This document shows positions 61,544 to 64,000 of a stretch of DNA of 64,000 bases, in pieces. The stretch comes from Pseudogemmobacter lacusdianii (lineage in GTDB: Bacteria > Pseudomonadota > Alphaproteobacteria > Rhodobacterales > Rhodobacteraceae), in NCBI RefSeq assembly GCF_030848395.1, contig NZ_JAVDBT010000002.1:62001-126000 (forward strand), written 5' to 3'. Position 1 is the first letter of the stretch. Each line of letters begins with the position of its first letter. The notes beneath the pieces are model-generated. The model was not told where the DNA came from. It worked only from the letters and a program-made list of their open reading frames with translations, and ran no database searches. The position numbers and the translations under genes were made by a program.

Positions 61544-62842
61544 TTACAAAACGTAGCGCGAGATATCGGCCGAGCGCGCCAATTTCCCCACATTCGTCTC
61601 TACAAAGGCGGAATCGACGGTAATTTCCTCGCCGCCCCGGTCCGGTGCGGTGAAGGAAAGCTCCTCAAACACCCGCTCCATCACCGTATAAAGCCGCCGC
61701 GCCCCGATATTCTCGACCGAGCGGTTCACTTCCGCCGCAATCCGCGCCAGCGCAGCAATCCCGTCTTCTGTAAACGTGACCGCCACATCTTCGGTGCCCA
61801 TCAGCCCGGCATATTGCCGCGTCAAAGCATTCTCGGTCTCGGTCAGGATCCGCACGAAATCCTCTTCCGTCAGCGGCTGCAACTCCACCCGGATCGGCAA
61901 GCGCCCCTGCAATTCCGGCAGCAAATCCGAGGGTTTCGCCACATGGAACGCGCCCGAGGCGATGAATAAAATATGGTCGGTCTTCACCGGCCCATGTTTC
62001 GTCGAAACCGTCGTCCCCTCGATCAATGGCAGCAAATCGCGCTGCACACCTTCGCGCGACACATCCGCTCCGCGCGCATCGGCCCGCGCGCAGATCTTGT
62101 CGATCTCATCCAAGAACACGATGCCATTCTCCTGCACCGCCTCCAAAGCCGCGGCCTTCACCGCCTCATCATCCAAAAGCTTATCAGCCTCTTGCCCCAT
62201 CAAGATCTCGTAGCTCTGCGCCACGGTCACCTTTTTCCGCGCCCCGCGCTGACCAAAGGCCTTAAAGAGATCCTGCAGCCCCTGCATCTGGCTCTCCATG
62301 CCGGGCATATTGCCCATCATCGGCAGCCCCGCCGGCGCTTCCATCACTTCAATTTCAATCAAAGTGTCATCAAGCTCGCCCGCCTTCAGCTTGCGCCGGA
62401 ACATATCGCGGGTCTGCTCGCGCGCATCCTTGCCCGCGATGATCTCAATCACCCGCTCTTCCGCCGCCCGCCGCGCCTTCTCCTGCACCTCTTCGCGCAT
62501 CCGCGCCCGCGTATCCCCCATCGCGACATCCACAAGATCGCGAATGATCGAATCCACATCCCGCCCGACATAGCCCACTTCGGTAAACTTGGTCGCTTCC
62601 ACCTTCAGGAACGGAGCTTTCGCCAGCTTCGCCAAACGCCGAGAAATCTCGGTCTTACCCACGCCGGTCGGCCCGATCATCAAGATGTTCTTCGGATAAA
62701 CCTCATCGCGCAACGCATCCGACAGACGCTTGCGCCGCCAGCGATTGCGCAAGGCCACCGCCACAGCGCGCTTGGCCTCACGCTGGCCAATGATGAAACG
62801 GTCAAGTTCTACGACAATCTCACGGGGGGGCAGGTCAGTCAT
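61544..62842 (-). CDS. hslU: ATP-dependent protease ATPase subunit HslU (ClpY)
   Basis: 432 residues. Walker A GPTGVGKT at 57-64, the pore motif GYVGRDV, the I-domain insertion (about 110-235), Walker [11 protein letters not shown] and the C-terminal ISRYVL that docks into HslV. It unfolds substrates for the HslV peptidase. hslV is not next to it in the window: the gene upstream is a DUF2157 membrane protein with which it overlaps by four bases. Confidence 0.97.
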   Translation of the reverse strand: MTDLPPREIVVELDRFIIGQREAKRAVAVALRNRWRRKRLSDALRDEVYPKNILMIGPTGVGKTEISRRLAKLAKAPFLKVEATKFTEVGYVGRDVDSIIRDLVDVAMGDTRARMREEVQEKARRAAEERVIEIIAGKDAREQTRDMFRRKLKAGELDDTLIEIEVMEAPAGLPMMGNMPGMESQMQGLQDLFKAFGQRGARKKVTVAQSYEILMGQEADKLLDDEAVKAAALEAVQENGIVFLDEIDKICARADARGADVSREGVQRDLLPLIEGTTVSTKHGPVKTDHILFIASGAFHVAKPSDLLPELQGRLPIRVELQPLTEEDFVRILTETENALTRQYAGLMGTEDVAVTFTEDGIAALARIAAEVNRSVENIGARRLYTVMERVFEELSFTAPDRGGEEITVDSAFVETNVGKLARSADISRYVL

Positions 62843-63897
62843 TCAGGCCTCGCATAGGGTGGCAAGCGGGACTTGCCAGGAAATTCGGGCAAGGCCTTCA
62901 TCACAAAGGCCCGCAGTTGCACCCACCAGGTGCCAATCGCAGTGATCAAAGCGCCCAGCGTCATCAGAATGAACACCCAGCGGCCGTAATCGCCATCATC
63001 CCCGGCAAACCAGGCCAGGACCAAAGCGATATAGGCAATCGCCGCCGTCAGGAAAGACCGCCGGTCGATCACAAGCGCCAAAACGGTGATCACAAGCAGC
63101 GCCAGCGCCATCAGCGCCATGCCGCCACCGCTGTTCAGCAAGCTCACCGCCACGGTGTTGACCAAGGCCGGCGCCGCCAGCAGATGGCACCAAAACGCCG
63201 TCGCCGCATGCCGCCCCAAACGGTGCGGATCGCGGGTGTCAAACCACATCCCAGCCAAAAACGCCCCGACCCCAAAGACCAAGGTCGAGCTGGCAAAAAT
63301 CGGGTTCTCGCTCAGATCAAACATCCCGCGCCAACCCCAATCGCCCATGACCACATCCTCAAACGAGGTTGTCGCCGCATAAATCGCCAACAAAAGCGAG
63401 ATCCCGATCAAAGCCGCGGTAAAGGGCAGCCGGAACCGCCGATACCAGCCCGCCAGCGCCGCCGCCGTCAGCACAAAGGTCAAAACCCCAACCGCGCGGA
63501 CCGAGATCGCCATCTCGCTCAAAGCCGTGGCAAAGAAGATCGCCACCCCGCCACCAAAGGCCGAGGCCAGCACCATCGAGGGCAAAGTCATCCGCCGCTT
63601 CAGCGTGAAATAGCGCGCCCACCACCAAGCAACCCCAGCCGCAATCAGCGGCACCAAAGTCAAAAGCGCAAAACCGCCAAACCAACTCAGCATCGCCGTC
63701 ACACCTGACAGCAGGATCACCAAACCGATCGAGATGAAAATCTCTGAAAATCCACGGAAAAACTCAAAGGGCTCATCCTCCGCCGGCATCACCGCCCGCG
63801 TCCCCGCCCTGCCCTCGGCCAGCACCCGCAACCGTGCCGCCTGCGCCTCGTCAATAATCCCCGCCGCCACCGCAGCCCGCAGATCCTCTGGCGTCAT
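62839..63897 (-). CDS. DUF2157 multi-pass membrane protein
   Basis: 352 residues. A short soluble N-terminus ([26 protein letters not shown], the typical DUF2157 opening) is followed by about ten transmembrane helices, ending in a short basic tail. Function unknown. ATGA overlap with hslU implies co-translation. Confidence 0.83.
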   Translation of the reverse strand: MTPEDLRAAVAAGIIDEAQAARLRVLAEGRAGTRAVMPAEDEPFEFFRGFSEIFISIGLVILLSGVTAMLSWFGGFALLTLVPLIAAGVAWWWARYFTLKRRMTLPSMVLASAFGGGVAIFFATALSEMAISVRAVGVLTFVLTAAALAGWYRRFRLPFTAALIGISLLLAIYAATTSFEDVVMGDWGWRGMFDLSENPIFASSTLVFGVGAFLAGMWFDTRDPHRLGRHAATAFWCHLLAAPALVNTVAVSLLNSGGGMALMALALLVITVLALVIDRRSFLTAAIAYIALVLAWFAGDDGDYGRWVFILMTLGALITAIGTWWVQLRAFVMKALPEFPGKSRLPPYARPE

Positions 63898-63944
63898 GGC
63901 AGCACTCCCTTCCTCATTTTCTGTCTAAAAATATCCCGGGGGGC

Positions 63945-63964
63945 GCGGGGGGCTGGCCCCCCGC
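63945..63964. repeat. GC-rich hairpin upstream of the DUF2157 gene
   Basis: GCGGGGGG (63945-63952) pairs with CCCCCCGC (63957-63964), loop CTGG, followed on the minus strand by CCCCCGGGATATTTTTAG. Could be the terminator of a gene beyond the right edge or a dispersed intergenic element; only one copy is visible. Confidence 0.35.
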
Positions 63965-64000
63965 CCGCTGGCCCAAAAGCCTTACGGCTTGCGAACCCGC

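Noticed and set aside
63960-64000. tRNA 3' end at the right edge (GCGGGTTCGCAAG on the minus strand)
   Set aside because: It resembles a T-arm loop, but the flanking bases do not pair as a T stem.
1-64000. tRNA/rRNA genes, CRISPR arrays, insertion sequences, prophage or toxin-antitoxin genes
   Set aside because: Read through all intergenic gaps and frames; no cloverleaf with T-loop, no spaced direct repeats, no transposase, integrase or phage proteins were seen.

Overview
The window is a GC-rich stretch of chromosomal core genome from an alphaproteobacterium, most likely a member of the Rhodobacterales (Rhodobacteraceae); the genus cannot be fixed from sequence reading alone. The evidence is gene content and order: rimP-nusA-ylxR, tamA-tamB, comF/grxC/nitrilase, hrcA-grpE beside rph-rdgB-hemW, and above all the block parB-parA-rsmG-mnmG-mnmE-rho | maf-aroE-coaE-dnaQ. 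That block flanks the chromosomal origin in alphaproteobacteria such as Caulobacter.

Layout, left to right. 1-2443: the minus-strand rimP-nusA-ylxR transcription/translation operon (ylxR is cut by the window edge), with its own promoter and an attenuator-like hairpin in the leader. 2782-8147: tamA-tamB outer-membrane assembly pair. 8272-16322: surface-polysaccharide locus (YjbF and YjbH homologues, a FlaA1/WbpM-type NDP-sugar dehydratase, a PglC/WcaJ-type initiating sugar transferase, a small epimerase, a Wza-type export lipoprotein). 16346-20619: MarR regulator, nitrilase-family amidase, glutaredoxin, ComF, a methyltransferase and ferrochelatase. 20893-23134: cell-envelope genes (tiny secreted protein, two L,D-transpeptidases, a CAP-domain lipoprotein). 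23235-28158: rRNA uracil methyltransferase and a heterodimer-type ABC exporter pair. 28322-34231: CCA transferase, two Nudix enzymes, Hsp33, a receiver-PP2C phosphatase whose receiver has lost its phosphoacceptor Asp, an Hpt protein and a transglutaminase-like protein. 34238-42306: ilvA, argG, PaaI-type thioesterase, malic enzyme maeB, mutS. 42359-46559: grpE-hrcA against rph-rdgB-hemW. 46556-53294: parB-parA-rsmG-mnmG-mnmE-rho, all pointing left.

53295-53869 is gene-free and has the anatomy of oriC: an A+T-rich tract, one perfect and several near-perfect DnaA boxes, and genes on both sides transcribed away from it. To its right run maf-aroE-coaE-dnaQ, fxsA, a Tim44-like gene, mltA, an Smr gene, a lipase-like lipoprotein, an SDR, hslU and a DUF2157 membrane protein. 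Three parS-like palindromes (one perfect, two with a single mismatch) lie about 8 kb left, 3 kb left and 8 kb right of the putative origin. Two of them are read as the N-terminal codons Met-Phe-His-Val-Lys of hemW and mnmG; the third overlaps a terminator. With parAB in the same window this is a complete origin/centromere region.

I found no tRNA or rRNA gene, CRISPR array, transposase, prophage or integrase, and no obviously broken gene. The points most worth a second look are the coding parS sites, the pseudo-receiver phosphatase, several structured mRNA leaders (rimP, grxC, ABC exporter) and a pair of tiny secreted paralogues that sequence annotation easily misses.
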